From Zea mays (lineage: Eukaryota; Streptophyta; Magnoliopsida; Poales; Poaceae), in NCBI RefSeq assembly GCF_902167145.1, contig NC_050099.1, positions 242,618,588 through 242,682,587 of the forward strand: a stretch of DNA of 64,000 nucleotides, written 5' to 3'. A program made the position numbers and the translations under genes. A model generated the notes under the pieces. That model saw only the letters and a program-made list of their open reading frames with translations, had not been told where the DNA came from and did not search any database. Below, one piece after another: positions 1 through 11,327 of the stretch. Positions within the stretch are counted from its first letter, which is position 1. Each line of letters opens with the position of its first letter.

Positions 1-529
1 CTGGTTGTTCCCTCATGCGAGCTGGTCGTAGCCCGGGTGTACGGTCGGGTCCCAAGTTCTCGGGCTGGTATGTTGACGCTATCAACGGTTCGGCCAGAGC
101 CGGGTTTGCGAGAGCAGCCCCCGAGCCTCTGCACAGGGCGAGAGGGCGATCAGGGACAGACTCGGCTTTTTTACATACGCCCCTACGTCGCCTTTCCGCA
201 AGGAGGAGGGGGGGAAAGTGCCATGTTGCCCTCGACGGGCGCCGAACATGGTGTCTCCGGTGAGCTGCAAGCGGGTAATCCGAGTGGACGTCCGTGCCCT
301 GTTCGTTAGGGGTCGGCTAGGGGCCCAGAGGCACGCCCAAAAGTACCTGCGGGTGATCTGCCGGACCCGGTCCCCTGGCGACGGGGTCCGAGGGCTCGAT
401 GCCTCCCTCTGATGGGATTCCGTTACAAGATCGCTCCCGCTGGTCTCGGAAATGTCCTAGGGTACCTCGGGAGCGCAGCTCGAGCCTTGGTTATGTATCG
501 AACGTACCCATGGTCATCCCTCGCTCGGC

Positions 530-745
530 GTCTGAGGCGGCTGTGAACCCTTCGGGGGCCAGCCTTCGAACCCCTGATCAGTAATGGGCGCGGAGCCCGA
601 GTAGCCTAAGGCGGCCGTGGAACCCTTCGGGGGGCCGGCCTTCGAACCTCTGACCAGTAGTGGGTGTAGGGCCCACGCGATCTGAGGCGGCTGTCGAACC
701 ATTCGGGGGGCCAGCCTTCGAACCTCTGATCAGTAGGGAGGCTCG
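530..745. repeat. Three tandem copies of a ~75-bp unit in the Huck 3' tract
   Basis: Diverged copies start near 530, 606 and 680. Each carries a core like GGCGGCTGTGAACCCTTCGG followed by GGCCAGCCTTCGAAC and a CTGATCAGTA-like segment. They lie in the non-coding region between pol and the missing 3' LTR of the Huck-like element. Confidence 0.8.
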
Positions 746-1609
746 GAGCCTGGTTCCTTCACGGGGAAGGATCCTTTTCGGGGTATCCCCCTTTCCCGGT
801 CCCTGTTGCAAGAGAAAGAGAAAGAGGAAAAAAGGAAAAGGATACGAAATCGAACGACGCGGCGTACCTTTTTTGGCGCGGTTATTTCGGCGAAGGCGAA
901 GCGTCGCCCGCTTCCCCTGCCAAAAGCGCCGCCGGTCCCGCCGCGGAGTTAATGCGACGGGGCGAGTGGTTGGCGGGGCGGTCGTTGTGCGTGCGTGAGC
1001 CGTTCGAGGAACGGATCACGGGCGCGTTGTCTTCACACCGTGAGGGGGGGTTTTCTTGCTGCCCCTGGATGGGACGTGAGCTTGGCTGACGACGTGACCG
1101 CTGCTCCCGCCCGCCTGCCACCGTCATTACTGCCGGCCCATTTTTGACCGCATTGACCGCCGCGCCAGGCTGGCGCTGCTGGGTCGTGCGCTGGGTCGCC
1201 TCGAGTCACGGTGTTGGTTCCGCAATCGAGGAGGCGCGGTGGTGGTGCAAGTGGCGGTGCAGTTGCATGCACGAAGCACTCGGCGCGCCGGTTGCGTGAC
1301 GCGTGGGCCTGGGCCTCCAGGCTGGGTGTGTTGGGAGTCGAAGAAGCGCGCCCACTTGGCGCGGTTGCATGCCGTCTGCATGGCTGCCCGCCCCTTTCGC
1401 CCGTTGGTCTGGGCAAAAGTGGAGGGTCACTTGTAACCGCTGGGCGGTCGTGTGCACCGCGCGCGGCGGTTTGGCTTCTTCTGCTCTGAGCCGGCTTGCA
1501 TGACATGCGGGACCCAGCCCCTGGGCCGCAGGGGAGGGCCTTGGAGCGTGTTGGAGAAGACTCAGCCCGTGACGGCTGGGGGCGCAAGTAGGGAGAGTTG
1601 CCTTTAAAA

Positions 1610-2039
1610 GGAGGGTGACCCCCTTCGGAAGGCGACCATGTCTTCGCGCTCCCTTATGCATCGTGTCTTTCCACCTTCCAAGCCCCCGGATGGGGGATAC
1701 CCGCCGTCTTTCCGCCTCATCGTTGGAGAAACGCCACTCCGTGTGAGTTGGTACCTTTCAGCCATCGTTCGGCTTCAAGGATTTTCATCTTACAGCCCGG
1801 TTTCACCCCTCCGCTGGTGGTCACCCAAGACGGTGACCTCCAGCTCCTGGATGGGGAGAGGCAAGCCGGGCTGTGATCTCGATCCCGCCCTCAGCGTCGA
1901 GGGTGTTCGTCATTCTCACTGGGGCGAGGAACGAGGCGAGCCGGGGCTCTACCTCCTGCACGGGTCGGCGGGCCACCTCTTCTTCCAGCTTCTGGTGGTG
2001 GCAATCGCCCTCCAGCCCTGCGGCGGAGACGTCCTCTAG
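1610..2039 (+). CDS. Antisense ORF in the Huck 3' region (133 aa, unknown function)
   Basis: An uninterrupted ORF starts with ATG at 1638 and ends at 2039, opposite to the transcription of its host element. A TATA-like TTTAAAA lies about 25 bases before the ATG, near 1603-1612. A T-rich stretch resembling a plant 3' UTR follows at about 2340-2470. The protein begins MSSRSLMHRVFPPSKPPDGG and is rich in Ser, Pro, Gly and Arg. I see no known domain. Tat-lineage elements such as Grande are known to carry extra, sometimes antisense, ORFs between pol and the 3' LTR, and this may be one. It has stayed open while the Pol frame of the same element has many stops, but GC-rich DNA opens frames by chance, so coding status is uncertain. 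Confidence 0.4.
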
Positions 2040-3671
2040 CCATGCCGGGGAAGCCGAACTGTTGCTGCCCAGCTAGGATGCAACATTCCGCCCTCTCCCT
2101 CGCATTCGCGGCGAGGACGGCAGCGAGGACCTGCCGGTGCGCTTGGGAGCGGCCCGCTCTTTGGCTTTAATAGCTGGTTCGCGTCCCTTGAGCGGGAACG
2201 CGAACAAAAGCCCTCCGGCGGCCGCGTCCACCCGGGACCATGGCTGTTGCTTCAGAGGTCGCTGGCAGGTCGCCCGACGTTCGTTGCCCCGCAGGCTCGA
2301 GGTTGCTCATACCCGTGGGGACAGAACCAGAGTTCCGTTTGTAATGGCACTTTGAATGCCAGTGTTTTTGTTCATTATGGCCGTCGAGGCCTGAACATGT
2401 ATGTAATTTTGGCATGGAGCCGTGTTTTTTCCTCATTTTCGAGCACTAAGACTCGCCTGTTGGTTGTCTGAACCGCTTCACCAAGCGTGAGTCGCCCCGT
2501 GTCAAGGTGACGAGTGAGGTATCCGTATCCCGGAGGCGTAGGAGTCCCTCGGCTCGGTCGACCTTGTTGTCCGAGGTTCCTCAGGCTTAGTTAAAGGGAC
2601 CCCTTGGCCGCTCTTCGATGAGCCGAGGCCAGGGGTAGCGATATCAGCATGAACAGGGGCAGAGTTGGCTCAAAAATGAAACCTGGTTGGCCGGGGCCTA
2701 GCCGGGTCGTCCGTTAGCGGGACTGACGCCGGAGTTGACCAGCCGAGGCCTCGGGTCGGGCTGGCGCCCTTGGAAGATGGTTGGCCGAGGCCCCATGGGT
2801 GACCGGCCGAGCCGCCTGCTCGGGCCGGATTCCCGGAGAAGACCCTGGCGGCGATGGCCCAGGCGTGGTGATGACGTCGTCCTTCGGAGTGGACATCTTC
2901 GGACCGCGTCGCCGTCCGAGGCTAGGTCGAACCTTGCCGAAGGTGTCATCGATGCCGAGGGTGCTGCTGCCCCCTTCCAGCGTCAAGACCCGAGCCTGCA
3001 GGATCAGATTGTCTTGTAGCGTGTGCCTTCTGCGGCCGCCGAGGCCAGAACACACACCCTCGCTGCGTTGTAAAGCTGCGTCTCTTTTCCTCTTGTTTCG
3101 AGTATCTGGACCTTTTTGTCGGTAACAGGGTTGTTTGTGCGAGCGAGAGTTGCTTCTCGCGGAAGGTGACGAGTGAGGTATCCGTATCCCGGAGGCGTGG
3201 GAGTCCCTCGGCTCGGTCGGCCTTGCCGCTTACGCGCACTTTCACCCGTCCATGAGGCTCTGTCACCGACTCAGTCGAGAAGGCTCGAAGGATCGCTTCG
3301 GCAGAAGAGCTTCCAAACGTGAAGACTTGTCCGGTCCGCGGAATCACTTTATCCGAACGCGAGTTACTTATCGCAGAAGGTGATGAGTGAGGTATCCGTA
3401 TCCCGGAGGCGTAGGAGAGTCCCTCGGCTCGGTCAGCCTTGGCTGCTTACGTGTACTCCGTCGTTTTCAGGATCCACTTTTCGAAGTAGTCAAAAAGCAC
3501 GAAAGATATTATGGCAGAAGAGATCTTTTTTCGAGGAAAATTTCAACGCAGAGGGGGTTCCCCCCCTTTTAGCCCCCGAGGGAGGGTCGGGCTTTGCCGA
3601 GGCGAGGCCGACCCTTCCTTGATGACTAAACTTTGCGTGGGTGCGAGGTATATGAACAACTTGAAAACATC
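2040..3671 (-). other. Huck 3' non-coding tract with dispersed repeats
   Basis: This GC-rich tract lies between the end of pol and the missing 3' LTR. A ~55-60 bp motif containing GAGTGAGGTATCCGTATCCC and CCTCGGCTCGGTC occurs three times in the same orientation, near 2505-2570, 3163-3230 and 3377-3445. I see no convincing protein-coding region apart from the antisense ORF to its left. Confidence 0.65.
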
Positions 3672-6600
3672 TTAAGGGTAGAAGCGACGTAGCTGTTGGA
3701 TGTTCCAAGCGTTGCCGTAGACCTCGCCTTGACTGTTGGCCAGCTTGTACGTTCCGGGCTTCAGAACTTTGGCGATGACGAATGGCCCCTCCTAGGGGGG
3801 CGTGAGCTTGTGCCTCCCTCGGGCGTCTTGTCGCAGCCGAAGCACCAGGTCGCCCACCTGGAGGTCTCGGGGCCGGACCCCTCGGGCGTGGTAGCGTCGC
3901 AGGGACTGCTGGTACCGCACCGAGTGTAGTAAGGCCTTGTCCCGAGCCTCTTCCAGCTGGTCCAGCGAGTCTTCTCGGCTAGCTTGGTTGCTTTGATTGC
4001 TGTAAGCCCTCGTCCTCGGGGAGCCGTATTCCAGGTCTGTGGGCAAGACGGCCTCGGCCCCGTAGACTAGGAAGAACGGCGTGAAACCCGTGGCTCGGCT
4101 CGGCGTCGTCCTCAGGCTCCAGACCACCGAGGGGAGTTCCTTCATCTATCGCTTGTCGAACTTGTTGAGGTCGTTGTAAATCCGAGGCTTGAGCCCTTGT
4201 AGAATCATGCCGTTGGCACGCTCTACTTGCCCATTCGACATGGGATGAGCCACGGCGGCCCAGTCCACCCGGATGTGGTGATCCTCGCAGAAGTCCAAGA
4301 ACTTTCTGCCGGTGAACTGGGTGCCGTTGTCGGTGATGATGGAGTTCGGGACCCCGAAGCGATGGATGATGTTGGTGAAGAACGCCACCGCCTGCTCGGA
4401 CCTGATGCTGTTCAGAGGTCGGACCTCGATCCACTTGGAGAATTTGTCGATGGCGACCAGCAGGTTCGTGTAGCCCTTGGGCGCCTTCTGCAAAGGACCG
4501 ACGAGGTCCAGACCCCACACGGCAAAAGGCCAGGTGATGGGTATCGTCTGTAGAGCCTGAGCGGGCAGGTGGGTCTGCTTCGCATAGAATTGGCACCCTT
4601 CGCAGGTGCGGACAATTCTAGTGGCGTCAGCCACCGCCGTTGGCGAGTAGAAGCCTTGTCGGAAAGCATTCCCGACAAGGGCTCGAGGCGCTGCGTGGTG
4701 GCCGCAAGCCCCCGAGTGTATCTCTCGCAGGAGTTCCTGACCTTCGGTGACGGAGATGCATCGCTGGAGGATGCCAGAGGGGCTGAGGTGGTAGAGCTCC
4801 TTCTCATCGCCCAGCAAGACGAACGACTTGGTGCGCCGCGCCACCCGCCGAGCCTCGGCTCGGTCGAGGGGTAGCTCTCCTCGGCGGAGATATTGCAGGT
4901 ACGGGGTCTGCCAGTTTCGATCAGGCGTGACCCCGCTTCGCTCCTCCTCGATGCGAAGTGCCTCACCCTCGGAGGCCGAGGGTACCTCGGGCTGAACCGA
5001 GGGCGCCTCGGGCAGAGCTGAGGGTGCCTCGGGCTGTGCCGAGGGTACCTCGGGCTGGACCGAGGGTACCTCGGACTGGGCCGAGGGCGCCTCAGGCTCG
5101 GGCGTGTCGTCGATCTTGACGGAGGGTTGATGCAGGTCCCGGGAGAAGACGTCCGGGGGAACCGTTGTTCGCCCCGAGGCTATTTTAGCCAGCTCGTCCG
5201 CAGTCTCGTTGTAGCGCCGAGCGATGTGGTTAAGCTCGAGCCCGTAGAACTTGTCTTCCAGACGCCGAACCTCATCGCAGTAGGCCTTCATCTTCGGGTC
5301 GCGGCAGTGGGAGTTCTTCATGACTTGGTCGATGACGAGCTGCGAGTCACCGCGGGCGTCGAGGCGCCGGACCCCTAGCTCGATGGCGATCCGCAACCCG
5401 TTGACCAGAGCCTCATACTCAGCCACATTGTTGGACGCCGGGAAATGGAGGCGTAGCACATAGCGTAGGTGCTTCCCGAGGGGCGAGATGAAGAGTAGGC
5501 CCGCGCCGGCTCCCGTCTTCATCAGCGACCCGTCGAAAAACATGGTCCAGAGCTCCGGTTGGATCGGAGCCGTCGGTAGCTGGGTGTCGACCCATTCGGC
5601 CACGAAATCCGCCAAGACCTGGGACTTGATGGCCTTCCGAGGGGCGAACGAGATTGTCTCGCCCATGATTTCCACCGCCCACTTTGCGATCCTGCCCGAG
5701 GCCTATCGGCACTGGATGATCTCCCCCCAGGAGGAAGGATGACACCACAGTTACCGGATGAGACTCGAAGTAGTGTCGCAACTTTCGCCGTGTCAGAATC
5801 ACCGCATACAACAGCTTCTGAACTTGTGGGTAGCGGATCTTGGTTTCGGATAGTACCTCGCTGACGAAGTAAACTGGCCTATGAACGGGCAATGCATGCC
5901 CCTCTTCTTGCCTCTCGACCACAATCGCGGCGCTAACCACCTGAGTGGTCGCGGCGACGTAGATCAAGAGGGCTTCTCCAGCAGCTGGAGGCACCAAGGT
6001 AGGCGCCTTTGTGAGGAGCGCCTTTAGGTTCCCGAGAGCTTCCTCGGCCTCAGGGGTCCAAGTGAAGCACTCGGCCTTCCATAAGAGGCGGTACAGAGGC
6101 AGACCTCTTTCGCCGAGGCGTGAGATGAAGCGGCTCAGAGCCGCGAGACATCCCATGACCCTCTGTACACCTTTTAAGTCCTTGATGGGCCCCATGCTGG
6201 TGATGGCTGCGATCTTCTCCGGGTTGGCTTCGATGCCCCGTTCGGAGACGATGAACCCCAAGAGCATGCCTCGGGGCACCCCGAAGACACACTTCTCGGG
6301 ATTGAGCTTGACGCCTTTCGCCTTGAGACATCGGAATGTCACTTCAAGGTCGGAAAGGAGGTCGGAAGCTTTCCTCGTCTTGACTACGATGTCATCGACG
6401 TAGGCCTCGACCGTGCGGCCAATGTGTTCGCCAAACACATGGTTCATGCACCGCTGATACGTCGCGCCCGCATTCCTCAAGCCGAACGACATGGTGACAT
6501 AGCAGTACATGCCGAAGGGCGTGATGAAAGAAGTCGCGAGCTGGTCGGACTCTTTCATCCTGATTTGATGATACCCTGAGTAGGCATCGAGGAAAGACAG

Positions 6601-7643
6601 GGTTTCACACCCAGCAGTGGAATCCACGATTTGATCGATGCGAGGCAGAGAGTAGGGAAGCTTCGGACATGCTTTGTTGAGACCAGTGTAGTCTACACAC
6701 ATCCGCCATTTCCCCCCTTTCTTTCTCACAAGCACGGGGTTGGCAAGCCATTCAGGATGGAATACCTCTTTGATGAACCCTGCTGTCATTAGCTTGTGGA
6801 TCTCCTCGCCTATCACTCTGCGCTTCTCCTCGTCGAATCGGCGCAGAGGCTGTCTGACGGGTCGGGCTCCGGCCCGAATATCCAGCGAGTGCTCGGCGAC
6901 ATCCCTCGGTACGTCGGGCATGTCCGAGGGACTCCACGCGAAGACGTCGGCGTTTGCGCGGAGAAAGTCGACGAGCACTGCTTCCTATTTGGGGTCGAGC
7001 CCAGAGCCGATCCGAATCCGCTTGGAGGCGTCGCCGCTGGGGCCGAGGGGGACGACCTTGACCGTCTCCACTGGCTCGAAGTTGCCGGCATGATGCTTCA
7101 CGTCTGGCACCTCTTTGGAGAGGCTTTCCAGGTCGGCGATGAGGGCCTCGGACTCGGCGAGGGCCTCGGCGTACTCCACGCACTCCACGTCGCATTCGAA
7201 CGCGTGCTTGTACGTGGGGCCGACGGTGATGACCCCGTTGGGGCCCGGCATCTTGAGCTTCAGGTAGGTGTAGTTGGGGACGGCCATGAACTTCGCGTAG
7301 CATGGCCTTCCCAGTACCGCGTGGTAGGTTCCTCGGAACCCGACCACCTCGAACGTCAGAGTCTCCCTTCGGAAGTTGGAGGGCGTTCCGAAGCAGACGG
7401 GAAGGTCGAGTCGTCCGAGGGGCTAGACGCGCTTCCCGGGAATGATCCCGTGGAAGGGCGCAGCGCCTGCTCGGACGGAGGACAGATCGACGCGCAGGAG
7501 CCCAAGGGTCTCGGCGTAGATGATGTTGAGGCTGCTGCCTCCGTCCATAAGGACCTTGGTGAGCCTGACGTCGCCGATGACGGGGTGGACGACGAGCGGG
7601 TATTTCCCCGGGCTCGGCACATGGTTGGGGTGGTCAGCTTGGT
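3672..7643 (-). pseudogene. pol: Huck-like pol: protease, RT, RNase H, integrase (broken)
   Basis: In minus-strand order: aspartic protease with LMDGGSSLN (about 7545), RT with FLDAYSGYHQI and YVDD (6391-6402), RNase H (MFFDGS, NVAEYEAL, ADELAK), a linker of 7-residue repeats, the integrase zinc region and core (GLDLVGP, TDNGTQF, NGQVERAN) and a C-terminal domain ending RRFYP with TAA at 3672-3674. PR-RT-RNase H-IN order is that of Ty3/gypsy. Premature stops lie at 7423-7425, 6985-6987, 5703-5705, 4146-4148 and 3792-3794, and a frameshift in a G-run lies near 5725-5735. The gag frame at 16573 continues exactly into this one if the nested copia element and one TTGGT copy are removed. Without readthrough it cannot give a working polyprotein. 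Confidence 0.9.
4978..5103 (-). repeat. 21-bp minisatellite in the pol RNase H-integrase linker
   Basis: Six tandem units of 21 bp, each starting GAGGGTACCTCGG or a close variant on the plus strand, encode a seven-residue repeat of the type (E/A)(V/A)PSxQP between RNase H and integrase. The unit length keeps the frame. Confidence 0.85.
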
Positions 7644-8903
7644 TGAAAGGGAAATGTGCCCTTGGGCCATTTCTAAGTATTTTGGTGATTGAGTGCAAAC
7701 ACAAGTGCTTAAATGTGAATCTATGCCATGGATGAACAAAGTGGAAATCACAAGTAAAGGTATGTTTCTAAGCCTTAGTACATTGGTTTTGTGTACTAAT
7801 ATATTTGTCTAAGTGTTAGAAACAGAGAGAAGGAGAAAAGGAGAATGTTGGCTGTGTACAGCCAACAGGCTGTTTTGGTCTGGGGCACCGGACTGTCCGG
7901 TGGTGCACCGGACAGTGTCCGGTGCGCCAGGCTGCCTCGGCCTAAAGACGCCACTCTCGGGAATTTGCCGACGGCGTACGGCTAAAATTCACCGGACTGT
8001 CCGGTGTGCACCGGACTGTCCGGTGAGCCATCGGTCGGCCGAGCCAACGTTCGGCCGCAGAATCTGCGCGCGACACGTGGTCTGGCCAACGGTCGGAAGG
8101 AGGCACCGGACTGTCCGGTGTGCACCGGACTGTCCGGTGCGCCAGATCTGCAACGGTCGGCAACGGTCGGCTGCGCCTGTTAAGGAAAGGAATCGGGCAC
8201 CGGACAGTGTTCGGTGTGCACCGGACTGTCCGGTGCGCCCGATGACAGAAGGCAAGGATGGCCTTCCAGATTTGTTCTCAACGGCTCCTAGCTGCCTTGG
8301 GGCTATAAAAGGGACCCCTAGGCGCATGGAGGAGTATACCAAGCATTCCTACAACATTCCTAAGCACCAAGACATCGATTCCACGCATTTGATTCATCGT
8401 GATAGCATCTAGAGCTCTTGTTGAGTTGTGAACTCATTGAGTTGTGTTGCGAGCTCTTGTTGCGACTTGTGTGCGTGTTGTTGCTCTGATTTTGAGTCTT
8501 GTGTGCGTTGCTAGTTCCCTCCTTACTCCGTATTTCTTTGTGAATCTCAAGTGTAAGGGCGAGAGGCTCCAAAGTTGTGGAGATTCCTCGCAAACGGGAT
8601 ATTGAGAAGAAAAGCATAACGCTGTGGTATTCAAGTTGATCATTGGATCACTTGAGAGGAGTTGAGTGCAACTCTCGTCCGTTGGGACGCCACAACGTGG
8701 AGTAGGCAAGTTTTTGTACTTGGCCGAACCACGGGATAAATCACTGTGTCTTCTCTGTGTTGAACTTCTTGTGATTGTCTTTGTGTGCAAGATCTTCTCT
8801 CTAGCCACTTGGCATTAACTGTGCTAACAATTAACCAAGTTTTTGTGGCTATAAGTTTAAGTTTTACAGGATCACCTATTCACCCCCCCTCTAGGTGCTC
8901 TCA
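7644..8903 (+). repeat. 5' LTR of the young Sirevirus (1260 bp)
   Basis: TG...CA ends. The U3 part holds about eight palindromes of the type CACCGGACTGTCCGGTG, at 7886, 7906, 7990, 8009, 8104, 8123, 8198 and 8219. A TATA box follows at 8304-8310. It differs from the 3' LTR by an extra copy of CAACGGTCGG (8151-8170) and two substitutions. Confidence 0.96.
8304..8310 (+). promoter_or_regulatory. TATA box of the Sirevirus LTR promoter
   Basis: TATAAAA in the context GGGGCTATAAAAGGGACC, just downstream of the palindrome cluster. Element transcription is expected to start a few tens of bases further on. Confidence 0.8.
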
Positions 8904-8905
8904 AT

Positions 8906-8918
8906 TGGTATCAGAGCC
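8906..8918 (+). other. Primer-binding site (initiator tRNA-Met type)
   Basis: TGGTATCAGAGCC lies two bases after the 5' LTR. It is complementary to the 3' end of plant initiator tRNA-Met, the usual minus-strand primer of copia elements. Confidence 0.9.
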
Positions 8919-8953
8919 GTTCTCTTCAAGAAAGGGACTAACCGCCCGAAGAG

Positions 8954-11320
8954 ATGGATCCTAAGGGGAAGGGAATTGTGATCAACGACAAGGAGAAGGA
9001 GTCCTTCGTCAATGAGCCAAGGGATGACAAGTCCAACAACTCGGGCTCGGGCCACAAGCGAAAAGATGGGAAGAAGAAGAAGACAAGACGCATCAAGGAG
9101 ATCGTCTACTACGACAGCGATGAGTCCTCTTCTTCCCAAAAGGACGACGACAACGACTACAGGAAGACGGTCAATTCGAACTTCTCATTTGATTATTCGC
9201 GTATTCCACATAGTTCGAATTCGCATTTGCTTTCCATTCCTCTTGGCAAACCTCCACACTTTGATGGGGAGGACTACGGATTTTGGAGTCACAAAATGCG
9301 TAGTCACTTATTCTCTCTCCATCCAAGCATATGGGAGATAGTAGAGAATGGAATGAAATTTGATAGCTCGGATAGCCCTATGCTTATAAATGAACAAATT
9401 CATAGAAATGCACAAGCTACTACTGTTCTCTTAGCATCTTTGTGCAGGGAAGAGTACAATAAGGTGAGCGGCTTGGACAATGCCAAGCAGATATGGGACA
9501 CCCTCAAGATCTCTCACGAGGGGAACGACATCACCATGCTCACCAAGATGGAGTTGGTGGAGGGCGAGCTTGGACGATTCGCCATGATAAGGGGAGAAGA
9601 GCCAACTCAAACTTACAACCGGCTCAAGACCCTTATCAACAAAATAAGGAGCTACGGAAGCACGCGTTGGACGGATCACGACGTCGTCCGCCTAATGCTC
9701 AGGTCCTTTACCGTTCTTGATCCTCATCTCGTGAACAATATTCGTGAGAATCCCAGGTACACGATGATGACGCCCGAGGAAGTACTTGGAAAATTCGTGA
9801 GCGGGCGGATGATGATCAAGGAGGCAAGATACGTCGACGACGCGTTGAACGGTCCACTCCACGAGCCTCAACCCATTGCTCTAAAGGCAACAAGGAACAA
9901 GGAGTCGCTACCTAGCAAGGTGGCGCGAGTTGAGGCGGCCGGGCTCAATGATGAAGAGATGGCTCTCATCATCAAGAGATTCAAGACGGTGCTGAAGGGT
10001 CACAAGGGGCAGCCAAGCAAGAACAAGACAAAGGGGAAACGCTCATGCTTCAAGTGCGGTAAGATTGGTCATTTTATCGCTAACTGCCCCGATAACGATA
10101 GTGACCAGGAACAGGGAAACAAGAGGGAAAAGAAGAAGAATTACAAGAAGGCCAAGGGCGAGGCGCATCTAGGCAAGGAGTGGGATTCGGATTGCTCCTC
10201 CTCCGACTCCGACAATGAGGGACTCGCCGCCACTGCCTTCAATAAATCTGCCCTTTTCCCCAACGAGCATCACACTTGCCTCATGGCAAGGGAAAAGAAG
10301 GTAATCACTCGTAATGCTAATACTTATGATTCTTCTAGTGATGATGAATCTAGTGAGGATGAAATTGATTACTCTAGTTTATTCAAGGGATTGGATAGAA
10401 CTAAGATAGCTAAGATTAATGAGTTGATTGATGCCTTAAATGAAAAGGATAGAATCTTAGAGAAACAGGAAGACCTTTTATATGAAGAACATGATAAATT
10501 TGTTAGTGCACAAAATTCACTTGCTCTAGAAGTTAAAAGAAATGGAATACTTTCTTGTGAACTTTCTACTTGTAATGAAACCATTTCTTCCTTAAAAGGT
10601 GAAATTAATGTTTTAACTGCTAAACTAGAAGTAGCAAGTAACTCTTGTGTTGAAAATATTACAATTTGCACTAGGTGTAAGGATTTTAATGTTAATGCTT
10701 GTAGTGAACACTTAGTTTCAATTTCAAAACTAAATGATGAAGTGGCTAGTCTTAATGCTCAACTTAAGACTAGCAAGAGTGATTTTGAAAAACTAAAGTT
10801 TGCTAGGGATGCCTACACGGTTGGTAGACACCCCTCAATTAAGGATGGGCTTGGCTTCAAGAGGGAAGCCAAGAACTTAACAAGCCATAAGGCTCCCATT
10901 CCCGCCAAGGAGAAAGGGAAGGCCCCTATGGCTAGTGGTGCAAAAAGGAACCATGCCTTTATGTACCATGATAGGAGACATGCTAGAAATGCTTGTAATG
11001 ATTTTGATTCATATGTTTATGATTCTCATGCCATGTTTGCTCCTAGTTCTTCATATGTGTATGATAGAAATGTTACTAGGAGAAATGTTGTTCCTAAAAG
11101 AAATGTTGCTCATGTTCCTAGAAAAGTTGTGAACAAACCTTCTACCATTTATTATGCTTGCAATGCTCCCTTTGCTATTTGTAGAAAGGGTAAAAAGGTA
11201 ATTGCTAGGAAGTTAGGGGCAAGATGCAAGGGAGATAAAACTTGCATTTGGGTCCCTAAAGATATGTGTGCTAACCTTGTAGGACCCAACATGAGTTGGG
11301 TACCTAAAACCCAAGCCTAA
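8954..11320 (+). CDS. gag: Gag polyprotein of the young Sirevirus
   Basis: Uninterrupted 788-codon frame from ATG 8954 ([12 protein letters not shown]). The N-terminus is charged and lysine/serine rich. A copia Gag (UBN2/DUF4219-like) region with [12 protein letters not shown] and [10 protein letters not shown] follows. A CCHC zinc knuckle ([14 protein letters not shown]) sits at residues 365-378 and binds the RNA genome. After an acidic Ser/Asp stretch comes a long coiled-coil-like C-terminal region, a feature of Sirevirus Gags, ending in VPKTQA. The ATG is the first after the primer site. The pol frame begins immediately downstream in the +1 frame. Related Gags in elements B, C and D of this window share the knuckle and the VWVPK-type C-terminus. 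Gag assembles cytoplasmic virus-like particles. Confidence 0.95.
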   Translation: MDPKGKGIVINDKEKESFVNEPRDDKSNNSGSGHKRKDGKKKKTRRIKEIVYYDSDESSSSQKDDDNDYRKTVNSNFSFDYSRIPHSSNSHLLSIPLGKPPHFDGEDYGFWSHKMRSHLFSLHPSIWEIVENGMKFDSSDSPMLINEQIHRNAQATTVLLASLCREEYNKVSGLDNAKQIWDTLKISHEGNDITMLTKMELVEGELGRFAMIRGEEPTQTYNRLKTLINKIRSYGSTRWTDHDVVRLMLRSFTVLDPHLVNNIRENPRYTMMTPEEVLGKFVSGRMMIKEARYVDDALNGPLHEPQPIALKATRNKESLPSKVARVEAAGLNDEEMALIIKRFKTVLKGHKGQPSKNKTKGKRSCFKCGKIGHFIANCPDNDSDQEQGNKREKKKNYKKAKGEAHLGKEWDSDCSSSDSDNEGLAATAFNKSALFPNEHHTCLMAREKKVITRNANTYDSSSDDESSEDEIDYSSLFKGLDRTKIAKINELIDALNEKDRILEKQEDLLYEEHDKFVSAQNSLALEVKRNGILSCELSTCNETISSLKGEINVLTAKLEVASNSCVENITICTRCKDFNVNACSEHLVSISKLNDEVASLNAQLKTSKSDFEKLKFARDAYTVGRHPSIKDGLGFKREAKNLTSHKAPIPAKEKGKAPMASGAKRNHAFMYHDRRHARNACNDFDSYVYDSHAMFAPSSSYVYDRNVTRRNVVPKRNVAHVPRKVVNKPSTIYYACNAPFAICRKGKKVIARKLGARCKGDKTCIWVPKDMCANLVGPNMSWVPKTQA

Positions 11321-11327
11321 ATTTGCC

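Noticed and set aside
4227..4874. Plus-strand ORFs opposite Huck integrase (and 5127-5378, 6796-7692)
   Set aside because: Antisense shadows of GC-rich pol; composition mirrors the coding strand.
7886..8235. Regular palindromic repeats that resemble a CRISPR array
   Set aside because: Spacers are unequal, the repeats sit in an LTR promoter and recur in all related LTRs. The DNA is plant.
7989..8342. ORFs across the LTR palindromes, repeated at 15656-16006 and 38645-39211
   Set aside because: Frames are artefacts of the palindromic repeats; encoded repeats such as HRTVRCAPDCPV read on both strands.
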